From UBA6912 sp963792895 (GTDB lineage: Bacteria; Actinomycetota; Acidimicrobiia; Spongiisociales; UBA5794), in the NCBI GenBank assembly GCA_963792895.1, contig CAWBYA010000007.1:1116001-1180000 (forward strand): a stretch of DNA of 64,000 nucleotides, written 5' to 3'. A program made the translations under genes and the position numbers. Of this stretch, positions 27,378 through 35,617 are shown one piece after another. Position 1 is the first letter of the stretch. Each line of letters opens with the position of its first letter. Below the pieces are notes generated by a model, which searched no databases, was not told where the DNA came from, and saw nothing but the letters and a program-made list of their open reading frames with translations.

Positions 27378-27676
27378 CCATGTACCTCGACGTTGTCGCC
27401 GACCTCGATCCGACCGTGGTGATCCCGAGTGACATGCTGGCCGAGGTGAGGCGGCGAGTTGCGGCAGGTGATCATGAGGGTGCGGGTCGTGTGATCCCGG
27501 ACCACGTGCTCGACGCGTTTGCTTTCAGCGGGACGCCGGCGCACGTCGCCGCTCAGGTGAACGCTCTCTTTGCCGCCGGCGCCCACCGCGTCGAGCTGGG
27601 CACACCGCACGGCATCCCGCCGCGCCGCGGCATCGATCTCATCGGGACGCACGTGCTACCACTCCTCGACCGTTGA
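27275..27676 (+). CDS. LLM-class oxidoreductase, 3' part after frameshift
   Basis: This frame carries the C-terminal half of the barrel: EAGRSADDVGIVV, AVSVVDEDGAAARAKARTEVAMYL and the C-terminal FSGTPAHVAAQVNALFAAGAHRVELGTP typical of LLM proteins. It needs no start of its own if the upstream one-base deletion is repaired. The combined product would be about 333 aa, the usual size for the family. Confidence 0.78.
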   Translation, partial: EAGRSADDVGIVVGAVSVVDEDGAAARAKARTEVAMYLDVVADLDPTVVIPSDMLAEVRRRVAAGDHEGAGRVIPDHVLDAFAFSGTPAHVAAQVNALFAAGAHRVELGTPHGIPPRRGIDLIGTHVLPLLDR

Positions 27677-27848
27677 GGCCGAGGTGGTCGAGGCGCAGCG
27701 GCCTCGACGTGCGAGCAACGGCCTGACCCACGGTGGGGGATGACGCTGCGCCCGTTACGACCACCGCTGAAGGACGAGGGAACTCCCGAGTCGGCCGGAT
27801 GCATCACATCGGCATACAGCCCGGCATCGAACTGCGATTGGAGAGATC

Positions 27849-28112
27849 GTGATGCAGTCGTCGCACGGAATCGGCGGCCCCAACGCCGTTTCGCCCATCT
27901 TCAGTGAGGGTGGCACCACCCTCGTCGTCACCCTTGCGGCGGCCGTGATCGGCGCCGCTGTTGCCCTCGCCCTCGGTCTGGTGTGGGTTGCCCTGGTCCG
28001 GGATACCGGGTTCACCGACATCGCCGCGGCTGCGGTCACGAAGACCGTCATGGTTCCGGTCGGCGCGTTCGTCGGCGGCCTGCTCGGACGGCACCGAGCG
28101 CTGCGCGAGTGA
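27849..28112 (+). CDS. Small membrane protein, 87 aa
   Basis: GTG 27849 or ATG 27852 follows a clear GGAG. The protein has a polar N-terminus, a helix VVTLAAAVIGAAVALALGLVWVALV and a second hydrophobic segment with VTKTVMVPVGAFVGGLLG. I do not recognise a family. It is convergent with the DUF4389 gene at 28154. Confidence 0.6.
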   Translation: MMQSSHGIGGPNAVSPIFSEGGTTLVVTLAAAVIGAAVALALGLVWVALVRDTGFTDIAAAAVTKTVMVPVGAFVGGLLGRHRALRE

Positions 28113-28153
28113 GTTGGAGGGGGCAGGCGGCGAACCCGCCCCCTCCGCTGGGA

Positions 28154-29593
28154 TCAGGCGCGTATCAGGTCCCCGTTCACCGGTGTCTCCCCACCGCTCC
28201 CCGTACCCGACGGTGTGCTGGGAACCTCCGGGCCTCCCTCGGAGCCGCCGAGGTCGAGACGGAACGGCGGGTATTCGTCGCGCATCAGCGCCACGTAGGC
28301 ACCCACCCGGAAGACCCAGCGGTTCAGACCCATCACCAGGTCGAAGAGCCCCTGCGGGTATCGGCCGGTGAACGCCAGGGCAAAGCCGGCGATGAGCACC
28401 AGAATGCCGATGAGACCGCCGCCGAGCCGGAGAGCGCCGCTGTCGCCACCGAACTCCGTGGCCCACCAGACGAGGCCGCTGGTCATCAGCCCAACGATGA
28501 GATAGTGAGGGATGGCAAGCAGCCACCATTTCACGAGCACGAGACCGCGGGACAGGTTCTCGGGATACTCGACCGAGAAACGGGTCGGGTAGTCGACCAC
28601 CTCGTCGAGCGTGAACGGGGGATACCGATCGGTGCCGAGCGCGCTGTAGGAGTAGTAGCTGACTCTCCACGTCCACCGCATCACGCCGACGTTGAAGTCG
28701 AAGATGCCCCGCGGGTAGCGGCCGGTGAACAAGATGGCGAAGAAGGCGACGATCGTGAGGAGCGCAAAGGCTGCCCACAGGAACGCAAGCACGATGAAGT
28801 GTGGGATCAGCAGCAGCCACTTCACGAGCCACAGCCAGCGGCTCAGCCCGGGTTCGAGCGCACCCTCCACGACGACGGGATAGCTGCCGAAACGACCGGT
28901 CGGCACGACCTCGGCCGCCGCCTCTCCTTCTGCCGGCTGCTTGCGGGTCGCCCACACGAGCAGTGCAGCGCCGCCGGCGCCCAACACGAGACCGAAGAGC
29001 AGCAAGCCGATGGCGATGCCCAGCAAGACGCCGACCCTGGCGCCCGCTTCGGCATCGACGGCAACCAACGGCGAGGCGTCCGCGTTCATCACGACGACGG
29101 TCCACTCGCCTTGGGCGAGGTCCCATTCGAGGGTCTGGAGCCCCGGGCCGGTTGCCGAGACCGTCCAGAAGGCTTCGTTGGCAGGAGGTGCCGCCGGCGC
29201 CGCCCCTTCGGTGGCGCGATACGTCACGTCGGTTGAACTGGCGCCGAGGTCGGTGATCTCGTCCGTCGCAACGCCGCTGAGATAGCCGGCGACGTCGGTT
29301 GCCGGGCCGATGCCGACGAAGACTGGTCCGCCGTCGGTGCGGGCGATGTCGAGCTTGATGGTGGCGACGCCAGACGGCCACCAGTCGCCAGGACGCGAGG
29401 CCAGGTCGACGTCGCCGGACACCAGGGCGTAGTTGGTGGTGGTGAGCTCGTAGGTCGGGCTCGTGAGGAAGCCTTCTGCGTCCCGCTGCGTGCCGTAGGC
29501 CCATGCGAGCACGGCACCGCCGAAGATCAGACCCACGGCGGCGAGTGCTGCGAGCGAGCCCAGGATCGCAGCAATGATCTTGCCGGGTCTCAT
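28154..29593 (-). CDS. Membrane protein with tandem DUF4389 domains
   Basis: The 479-aa protein has an N-terminal helix, a ~150-residue extracytoplasmic beta-rich domain, a second helix, and two DUF4389 modules. Each module has the FTGRYP motif (LFTGRYPRGIFDFNVGVMRW and AFTGRYPQGLFDLVMGLNRW). The family is common in actinobacteria and has no assigned function. The strong AAAGGAG site before ATG 29593 decides the start. It is divergent from the gene at 29713. Confidence 0.85.
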   Translation of the reverse strand: MRPGKIIAAILGSLAALAAVGLIFGGAVLAWAYGTQRDAEGFLTSPTYELTTTNYALVSGDVDLASRPGDWWPSGVATIKLDIARTDGGPVFVGIGPATDVAGYLSGVATDEITDLGASSTDVTYRATEGAAPAAPPANEAFWTVSATGPGLQTLEWDLAQGEWTVVVMNADASPLVAVDAEAGARVGVLLGIAIGLLLFGLVLGAGGAALLVWATRKQPAEGEAAAEVVPTGRFGSYPVVVEGALEPGLSRWLWLVKWLLLIPHFIVLAFLWAAFALLTIVAFFAILFTGRYPRGIFDFNVGVMRWTWRVSYYSYSALGTDRYPPFTLDEVVDYPTRFSVEYPENLSRGLVLVKWWLLAIPHYLIVGLMTSGLVWWATEFGGDSGALRLGGGLIGILVLIAGFALAFTGRYPQGLFDLVMGLNRWVFRVGAYVALMRDEYPPFRLDLGGSEGGPEVPSTPSGTGSGGETPVNGDLIRA

Positions 29594-29712
29594 GGGGCAC
29601 TCCTTTCCATTGGGGGTGTGCCATTCGAGGCTGCCGAGAAGACCGACCGTCGCCTAGGCCCATTCGTCATTTGTTTGCGAGCGCGTGGTGCGGGACGAGC
29701 CAGTATCTTCTG

Positions 29713-29994
29713 ATGATGGCTGGTGACGAGCGGCTCGAACCGCTGAAGGAGCTGCTGAAGGACACGGCGCGAGCGCACCACACAGCAACCGGTGGTGTGA
29801 ATGCGGCCTGGGCGCAGTGGTATGCGGCCTACCTCGAGCACCGGATCGACGAACACGTCGGGTTCGCACCCTCACGGGAGACCGTCGCAGAATGGCTCGT
29901 CACCGCCGACGTTCGGTATCGCTCCGAGGATCGCAACGTCGGATGGCCGCGTTTCTATGCCGGCTACATCCTCGATCAGGTGGCGTCTGGCTGA
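29713..29994 (+). CDS. Conserved small hypothetical protein, 93 aa
   Basis: ATG 29713 or 29716 begins MAGDERLEPLKELLKDTARAHH, followed by AWAQWYAAYL and WPRFYAGYIL. It is all-alpha and rich in aromatic residues, with no membrane helix. I do not know the family. Its 3' end overlaps the convergent gene at 29976 by 19 bases. Confidence 0.6.
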   Translation: MMAGDERLEPLKELLKDTARAHHTATGGVNAAWAQWYAAYLEHRIDEHVGFAPSRETVAEWLVTADVRYRSEDRNVGWPRFYAGYILDQVASG

Positions 29995-30269
29995 TCCTGC
30001 TCGGCGTCGTCTGCGGGCTCGCCCTCGTCGGCCGGTGGGGCCGGGGTCTCGGTCCCGGCCGCCGTCTCCCACTTCGTCTTGGCTGCCTCGATGCCCTTGT
30101 CGAGGGCGTCGCTGGCTTGTTCGGCGGCGCGCTTGGCCGTCTGCCACGCCTCGTGCCGAGTGTTCTCGCTGGCTTTCCACGCCTCAGAAACCGCGTCTGT
30201 GGCTTTCTGGAGGGCGTCCTCGGCCTTCTTCAGCCAGCCTTCTTGTGCACCGTTCTCGCTACCGGTCAT
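29976..30269 (-). CDS. Helical coiled-coil/LEA-like small protein, 97 aa
   Basis: The sequence is mostly one long amphipathic helix with heptad-like Ala and charged residues (WLKKAEDALQKATDAVSEAW, QTAKRAAEQASDALDKGIEA) and ends in an acidic Pro-rich tail. AAGGAGGAGC just before ATG 30269 is an unusually strong ribosome site, so expression may be high. It could be a stress or desiccation-type protein, which is a guess from composition. Confidence 0.7.
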   Translation of the reverse strand: MTGSENGAQEGWLKKAEDALQKATDAVSEAWKASENTRHEAWQTAKRAAEQASDALDKGIEAAKTKWETAAGTETPAPPADEGEPADDAEQDQPDAT

Positions 30270-30331
30270 CGCTCCTCCTTGCTCGCGAAGCACGATGGTA
30301 TCGCGGTTGTGGGCGACCCGTAGCGTGGTCG

Positions 30332-30598
30332 TCAGACGGCAAACCGGACCGGGGCGGGGGCCGGGCGCGACGGGTCTGGCCCGGCGACCGGTCGGGCCTT
30401 GCGAAGGATCGCAAGGTCGCCGAGCACGACGGGCAGCGGGAGGTGCGAAGGGTGGACCTCGGTGAAGGCAGTGCGGGCCAGGCGTCCCGACTCGCCGAGT
30501 TCGGTGATGATCTCTTCGCTGAGCTCGATGGGTCCCGGGGACAGCACGGTGTGCAGGACGTCGCCGGTTTCTCGGTCGTAGATGATGTAAGTGTGCAT
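30332..30598 (-). CDS. Hypothetical protein, 88 aa
   Basis: From ATG 30598, with GGAG upstream, the protein reads MHTYIIYDRETGDVLHTVLS, a compact beta-rich start, followed by a helix (EEIITELGESGRL). No family is recognised. The frame stays open 5' of this ATG, but the ribosome site favours the shorter form. It lies 128 bases beyond the end of the DmpA-type peptidase gene on the same strand. Confidence 0.55.
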   Translation of the reverse strand: MHTYIIYDRETGDVLHTVLSPGPIELSEEIITELGESGRLARTAFTEVHPSHLPLPVVLGDLAILRKARPVAGPDPSRPAPAPVRFAV

Positions 30599-30726
30599 GG
30601 CGGTCTCCTGCCACGATTGCGGCGGTCCTGGCACGCAGACTCCCAGCCCTTCCTCTCTCAAGAGGTCTGTTGCATCGTGCACCACGATCCGTACAGTGTC
30701 CATGAGGCTGTCGGCCCCTCGCCGCC

Positions 30727-31794
30727 TCAGTGAACGCTTTCGATCGCCTCGGTGAGGGCATCGAGAGGGATGGCGTGTGCGGTGCGGCCGTCGCGACCCG
30801 TCATCGTCTCGGCGGCGCACAGTGCGTTCAGGATCGCCTCCTCCGTTGTATCAGCTGCAGCGCTGAACATCGGATCGAGCAGGGTGTGCGGCAGCATCTC
30901 GACGGTGCGGCGCCCGCCGGGCTCGGCCGGGAGGTGATTGCCCGTCGAGAACGCAAGAAAGATGTCGCCGCTCGAGTTGTGCCCGATGCCCCCGGTTCGG
31001 GCCAAACCGACTGTTGCCCGCTTGGCGATGCGGCGGCATTGAATCGGGAGCAGCGGGGCGTCGGTGGCGATGACGACGATGATCGACCCGGAGCGGCGCT
31101 CTTCCGGCCATGGTGCCGGAACCACGTCGAGCCCGATACGGCGGCCGACGGGGACTCCACCGACCCTCAGGTCCTCTCGCGAGCCGTAGTTGGCTTGGAC
31201 GAGTGCACCGAGGGCAAAGTCCTCACCCCCTGTGTGCACGATGCGTGAGGAGGTGCCGATACCGCCCTTGAACTCGTGACAGATCATGCCCGTCCCGCCT
31301 CCCACGTTCCCCTCGGCAACAGGCCCGGACGCAGCCGCGGCGAGGGCGGTGAGGGCATCCTGCTCGGTCACCGCAAACGCATCGATGTCGTTGAGCCAGC
31401 CGTCCCAGGTCTCGGCAACAACGGGAAGGAAGAATCCGCCCGGAGCCGCGATGTCGACGGAGTGGCGGACGAGCGCATCTCTCACCACGCCGACCTGGTG
31501 GGTGTTCGTGATCCCCACTGCCGACCCGAGCATCCCCGATTCTTCGAGCCACGGAAGCCCGGTCATCTCGCCGTTGCCGTTGAAGGAGTGGTAGCCGGCA
31601 AAGGCGTAGTCGTACCAGACCTCCCCGGCACGGGGCGCGATCATCGTCACCCCGGTGCGGATCACCCGTGGTTCGTCCTCCACGATCGTGACGTGGCCAA
31701 CCCGGACGCCGGGGACGTCCGTGATCGCATTGTGCTCGCCGGTCGGCTGTCCGCCGATGGTGATTCCCAAATCTCGCAGTCGTGCACGCGCCAT
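30727..31794 (-). CDS. P1/S58-family N-terminal nucleophile aminopeptidase (DmpA/BapA-like)
   Basis: The 355-aa protein has the family's ITDVPGVRVGHVTI start, SFNGNGEMTGLPW, and EGNVGGGTGMICHEFKGGIGTSSR. The self-cleavage site is G-S in RRSGSIIVVIATDAPLLPIQ near residue 240, where the Ser becomes the N-terminal nucleophile of the mature beta chain. Members cleave L- or D-aminopeptide, ester, or beta-peptide bonds; sequence alone does not say which. It is divergent from the operon starting at 31941 and may belong to the same catabolic programme. Confidence 0.92.
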   Translation of the reverse strand: MARARLRDLGITIGGQPTGEHNAITDVPGVRVGHVTIVEDEPRVIRTGVTMIAPRAGEVWYDYAFAGYHSFNGNGEMTGLPWLEESGMLGSAVGITNTHQVGVVRDALVRHSVDIAAPGGFFLPVVAETWDGWLNDIDAFAVTEQDALTALAAAASGPVAEGNVGGGTGMICHEFKGGIGTSSRIVHTGGEDFALGALVQANYGSREDLRVGGVPVGRRIGLDVVPAPWPEERRSGSIIVVIATDAPLLPIQCRRIAKRATVGLARTGGIGHNSSGDIFLAFSTGNHLPAEPGGRRTVEMLPHTLLDPMFSAAADTTEEAILNALCAAETMTGRDGRTAHAIPLDALTEAIESVH

Positions 31795-31818
31795 CCAAGG
31801 GAAGCTACCTCAGCGGCG

Positions 31819-31854
31819 TGGGTTTCTGCTCCCTCTTTGGGGAGGGCAAACCCA
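31819..31854. promoter_or_regulatory. Long nested hairpin between divergent peptidase and ALDH operons
   Basis: TGGGTTT at 31819-31825 pairs with AAACCCA at 31848-31854, and CTCCC at 31829-31833 pairs with GGGAG at 31840-31844. The result is a two-tier stem. It lies in the 146-bp divergent control region, 87 bases before the ALDH start. It may be an operator for a regulator encoded elsewhere, or a leader structure. It has no T-run, so it is not a typical terminator. Confidence 0.5.
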
Positions 31855-31940
31855 ACGCCGGACACTGGATACCGTCCGACGAGATACGGCGGGGCGACGG
31901 TCGTACTAGCTTTCCGCGCGATGTCCCGAGGAGGGTCGAG

Positions 31941-33506
31941 ATGAGCGAGAGCGGCGGGTTCCGGGTCACGTACGCCACGATGTCGGCAGACGATGATGCC
32001 CTGCACGAGGCCTACGACCGTGGGATCGAAGAGGCGGAGGCGCGGCTCGGTGCCGAGCATCCCTTCTATGTCGATGGCGACGATCGTGCCGGATCGGGGG
32101 TCCACACCGCGACCTCGCCGATCGACCGCGATGTGGTGATCGGGCGATTCGCCCAGGCGACGCCGGACGACGTCTCCGACGCCGTTGCCGCCGCCCGTGC
32201 GTTCGCTCCTCGTTGGGCTGCGACACCCTGGCAGGAACGTGTGGCGCTCCTGATGAGAGCAGCCGACCTCATCAGCGGACGTCGCAACGTCCTCGCCGCG
32301 CTCATGGCGTACGAGGTCGGGAAGAACAGGCTGGAGGCGCTTGGAGACGTCGAGGAATCAGCCGACCTGATTCGCTACTACTGCCACGAGATGGAAGCCA
32401 ACCAAGGCTTCGACCAGCCGATGAAGCGGCTGTCGCCCAACGAAGCGACGCGAGACGTCATGCTGCCGTACGGGGTGTGGGGCGTCATCTCCCCCTTCAA
32501 CTTCCCGATGGCGCTTGCCGCAGGGCCGACGGGAGCCGCGCTCGTCGCCGGCAACACGGTCGTGCTCAAGCCCTCCAACACGGGGGTGCTCAGCGGGCTC
32601 GAGTTCTGGCGGACCATGATCCAGGCGGGGATCCCCCCGAGCGCCTTCCACGTGGTCACCGGCGCTGGGCCGGTCGCCGGTGTGGCGCTTGCCTCGCTCG
32701 CAGACGGCATCACCTTCACCGGTTCGTACGACGTGGGTATGGGCATCTACCGCACGTTCGCCACGGCGTACCCGAAACCTGCGATCTGCGAGATGGGTGG
32801 AAAGAACCCCGCAATCGTGTCACGCCACGCCGATCTCGACGTCGCCTCCGACGGCATCCTGCGATCTGCGTTCGGTTTCGGCGGCCAGAAGTGCTCGGCG
32901 GCGTCTCGCGCCTACATCGAAACACCCGTCTACGACGAGCTGGTCGATCGCCTCGTCGAGAAGACCTCGGCTCTCGCGATAGGGAACCCGCTCGACCGGG
33001 GCGTCTACCTCGGCCCCGTCATCGACGAGGCTGCGGTCGCTCGCTATCTGGAGGCGGTCGGCGAGGTCGAATCGGGCGGCGCCGTCATCGCGGGGGGTCG
33101 CCGCCTCACGGAAGGCGACATGGCCAACGGCACCTTTGTCGCCCCAACGGTCGTCGAGGCACCGCGCGAGTCGTGGGTGTGGCGGCGCGAGCTCTTCGTA
33201 CCCTTCATCGCCGTCGACCGTATCGAATCGATCGACGAGGGTATCGCCAAGGCCAACGACACGGAGTACGGGCTGACGGCCGGCTTCTTCAGCCGAGACG
33301 ATGCAGAGGTCGATGCGTTTCTCGCCGGGATTCACGCGGGAGTGGTCTACGTCAACCGGCGGGCCGGCGCCACCACGGGGGCATGGCCCGCCGTGCAGCC
33401 GTTCGGCGGTTGGAAGGGTTCCGGGACCGGGGGCAAGGCCGGTGGCGGGCCGTATTACGTCACCCAATACATGCGCGAGCAAAGTCGGACGGTCATCGAA
33501 CGATGA
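31941..33506 (+). CDS. 1-pyrroline-5-carboxylate dehydrogenase-like aldehyde dehydrogenase
   Basis: At 521 aa it has the ALDH core: GVWGVISPFNFPMALA, the FTGSYDVG nucleotide loop, EMGGKNPAIV with the general-base Glu, and FGGQKCSAASR with the catalytic Cys. The C-terminal NRRAGATTGAWPAVQPFGGWK-type segment is typical of the RocA/PutA glutamate-semialdehyde group. It would oxidise glutamate-gamma-semialdehyde or a similar amino aldehyde with NAD+. ATG 31941 follows AGGAGGG. It is the first gene of a tightly packed operon reaching 39369. Confidence 0.88.
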   Translation: MSESGGFRVTYATMSADDDALHEAYDRGIEEAEARLGAEHPFYVDGDDRAGSGVHTATSPIDRDVVIGRFAQATPDDVSDAVAAARAFAPRWAATPWQERVALLMRAADLISGRRNVLAALMAYEVGKNRLEALGDVEESADLIRYYCHEMEANQGFDQPMKRLSPNEATRDVMLPYGVWGVISPFNFPMALAAGPTGAALVAGNTVVLKPSNTGVLSGLEFWRTMIQAGIPPSAFHVVTGAGPVAGVALASLADGITFTGSYDVGMGIYRTFATAYPKPAICEMGGKNPAIVSRHADLDVASDGILRSAFGFGGQKCSAASRAYIETPVYDELVDRLVEKTSALAIGNPLDRGVYLGPVIDEAAVARYLEAVGEVESGGAVIAGGRRLTEGDMANGTFVAPTVVEAPRESWVWRRELFVPFIAVDRIESIDEGIAKANDTEYGLTAGFFSRDDAEVDAFLAGIHAGVVYVNRRAGATTGAWPAVQPFGGWKGSGTGGKAGGGPYYVTQYMREQSRTVIER

Positions 33507-33510
33507 CGAG

Positions 33511-34425
33511 ATGAGCAAGGTCGCGTCGATGCACGACGCAGTCGCCGAGCTTGTGAGAGACGGCGACACCGTGGCGATCGAAGGATTCACCCATCTCATC
33601 TCGTTTGCTGCAGGGCACGAGATCATTCGCCAGCATCGGCGCGATCTCACGCTGTGCCGGCTGACACCCGACATCATCTACGACCAGATGGTGGCTGCAG
33701 GCGTTGCCCGCAAGCTCGTGTTCTCCTGGATGGGCAACCCAGGCGTCGGGTCGCTTCATGCCCTCCGGCGCCGCATCGAGCACGCCGATCCTGCGCCCCT
33801 CGAGATCGAGGAATACAGCCATTTCGGCATGGTCGGCCGCTACACCGCAGGCGCCGCCAGACTGCCGTTCTTCCCGATCCGCAGTTACGACGGCAGCGAC
33901 CTCCCTCTCGTCAACCCAAGGATCGTGCCTGTCGCCAGCCCCTATGGCGACGAGACGGTGTACGCCGTGCCGCCGCTGAACCCGGACGTCACGATCATCG
34001 GCGTGCAACGCGCCACGGCTGCGGGCGACGCCCAGGTGTGGGGCCTCACCGGTTGCCAACAGGAGGCGGCCCTCGCGGCCGATCGGGTCATCGTCGTATG
34101 CGAGGAACTCGTCGACGACGCCGCCGTGCGAGCGGACCCCAACCGCACGCTGTTGCCCGGCGCCGTGGTCGATGCCGTTGTCGTCGCCCCGCACGGTTGC
34201 CACCCGTCGTTCGCCCAGGGCTACTACGACCGTGACAACACGTTCTACCTGGCGTGGGACGCGATCAGCCGTGATGCCGCGAGCCTCGATGCGTGGCTCG
34301 ACGAGTGGGTGTTGGCTCTCACCGACCACGTCGAGTACGCCGCCAAGGTGGGGGAGGAACGGTGGCGCGAGCTGACCCCCGCCCCGGCTCTCTCGGGCTC
34401 CGTCGACTACGGCAGCTACCGATGA
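33511..34425 (+). CDS. CoA-transferase subunit A (glutaconate/IpdA-like)
   Basis: The 304-aa protein starts KVASMHDAVAELVRDGDTVAIEG, the first strand-loop of family I CoA-transferase A subunits. It has FFPIRSYDGSDLP and VVDAVVVAPHGCHPS near the C-terminal half. The order A then B with an ATGA overlap is typical. It would exchange CoA between a short acyl-CoA and a carboxylic acid. The low similarity I recall to AtoD or SCOT argues for the glutaconate/IpdAB branch. Confidence 0.87.
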   Translation: MSKVASMHDAVAELVRDGDTVAIEGFTHLISFAAGHEIIRQHRRDLTLCRLTPDIIYDQMVAAGVARKLVFSWMGNPGVGSLHALRRRIEHADPAPLEIEEYSHFGMVGRYTAGAARLPFFPIRSYDGSDLPLVNPRIVPVASPYGDETVYAVPPLNPDVTIIGVQRATAAGDAQVWGLTGCQQEAALAADRVIVVCEELVDDAAVRADPNRTLLPGAVVDAVVVAPHGCHPSFAQGYYDRDNTFYLAWDAISRDAASLDAWLDEWVLALTDHVEYAAKVGEERWRELTPAPALSGSVDYGSYR

Positions 34426-35165
34426 CTGGCTGGACCGATACGGAGATGATGGTGGTCGCCGCTGCCCGCCGTCTCAGCGACGAACGGGTGTGTTTCGTGG
34501 GCATCGGGCTGCCGAACATCGCGTGCGCACTCGCCAAACGTAGTACCAACCCGGATCTCGAGCTCGTCTACGAGTCTGGGGTGTTCGGGGCCAACCCGGC
34601 GCGGCTGCCGCTGTCGATCGGCGATCCGGCGCTTCCCGCCGGCGCCTCTTCCGTGACCGGCATGTTCCAGCTCTTCGCCTACTACCTGCAGGGCGGCCGG
34701 GTCGACGTAGCCTTCCTCGGGGCAGCACAGATCGACCCCCAAGGGAACATCAACACGACCGTTGTCGGCGACTACACCGCGCCCCGGGTGCGGCTGCCCG
34801 GCTCAGGCGGAGCATGCGAGATCGGTATCAACGCCAAGAAGGTGTTCATCATCATGCGCCAATCGGCGAGGTCGTTCGTGGCGCAGGTCGACTTCGTGAC
34901 CACACCCGGCCATGTGCCCGGCGGAAGACCGGAGCGATGGGGGGCGGGGCCGGCCGTGGTCGTCACCCAGCTCGGCACCTACGAGTTTGCGGCGGGGCAG
35001 ATGAGGATCGAGACCGTACACCCTGGTGTCGAGCATGCCGCGGTGAGCGCCGCGTGCGGCTGGGATCTGGACATCCCAGCGGATGTGACAGAGACACCTC
35101 CTCCCACCGACGCGGAGCTCGCTGCCGTGCGGGCCCTCGACCCTGATCGGACCTACCTCGGATGA
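34422..35165 (+). CDS. CoA-transferase subunit B (glutaconate/IpdB-like)
   Basis: The 247-aa protein contains VCFVGIGLPNIACALAKR and LVYESGVFG near residue 48, whose Glu corresponds to the catalytic residue that forms the CoA thioester in this family. It also has VDVAFLGAAQIDPQGNINTT. The ATG at 34422 overlaps the subunit A stop, and its own stop overlaps the aminotransferase ATG, so all three are translationally coupled. Confidence 0.88.
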   Translation: MTGWTDTEMMVVAAARRLSDERVCFVGIGLPNIACALAKRSTNPDLELVYESGVFGANPARLPLSIGDPALPAGASSVTGMFQLFAYYLQGGRVDVAFLGAAQIDPQGNINTTVVGDYTAPRVRLPGSGGACEIGINAKKVFIIMRQSARSFVAQVDFVTTPGHVPGGRPERWGAGPAVVVTQLGTYEFAAGQMRIETVHPGVEHAAVSAACGWDLDIPADVTETPPPTDAELAAVRALDPDRTYLG

Positions 35166-35617
35166 GCGGGGTGTTTCGCCGCTCATCCGGCGAGCCCTCG
35201 GTCGCCGTGCGCGGCGAGGGAGCGTGGGTGGAGGACGCGGCGGGGAACCGCTACCTCGATGCCGCCGGCGGAGCGATCGCCGTGAGCGTCGGCCACGGCG
35301 ACGCCCGAGTAGCTGCGGCGATGCAGCGTCAGGCGGCTGAGCTCGCCTACGTGCACGCCTCCGCATTCACGACCGAGGCCGTCGAGACCTACGCAGCCGA
35401 GCTGGCGCCGGTGGTGCCGGTCGACGACCCGTACGTCTTTCCCGTCTCTGGCGGCGCCGAAGCCGTCGAAACTGCGTTCAAGCTGGCTCGCGCCTATCAC
35501 CTGGCGAGGGGCGACGACACGAGACACACGATCGTCTCACGCCACAGCTCGTACCACGGAAACACCCGCGGCGCGCTCGGACGCGTCCCGGCGGGAAGGG
35601 TTGCGTCGTCCCTATGA
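35162..35617 (+). CDS. Class III aminotransferase, 5' part; frame broken near 35582-35585
   Basis: The first 150 residues are a PLP class III aminotransferase N-terminus: VEDAAGNRYLDAAGGAIAVSVGHG, FPVSGGAEAVETAFKLAR and SRHSSYHGNTRGALG. The frame then runs into GRVPAGRVASSL and stops. The rest of the enzyme is in the next frame. One extra base in CGCG at 35582-35585 accounts for the break. With the P5CDH-like ALDH it would form an ornithine-type or diamine transaminase route. Confidence 0.85.
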   Translation: MSGVFRRSSGEPSVAVRGEGAWVEDAAGNRYLDAAGGAIAVSVGHGDARVAAAMQRQAAELAYVHASAFTTEAVETYAAELAPVVPVDDPYVFPVSGGAEAVETAFKLARAYHLARGDDTRHTIVSRHSSYHGNTRGALGRVPAGRVASSL

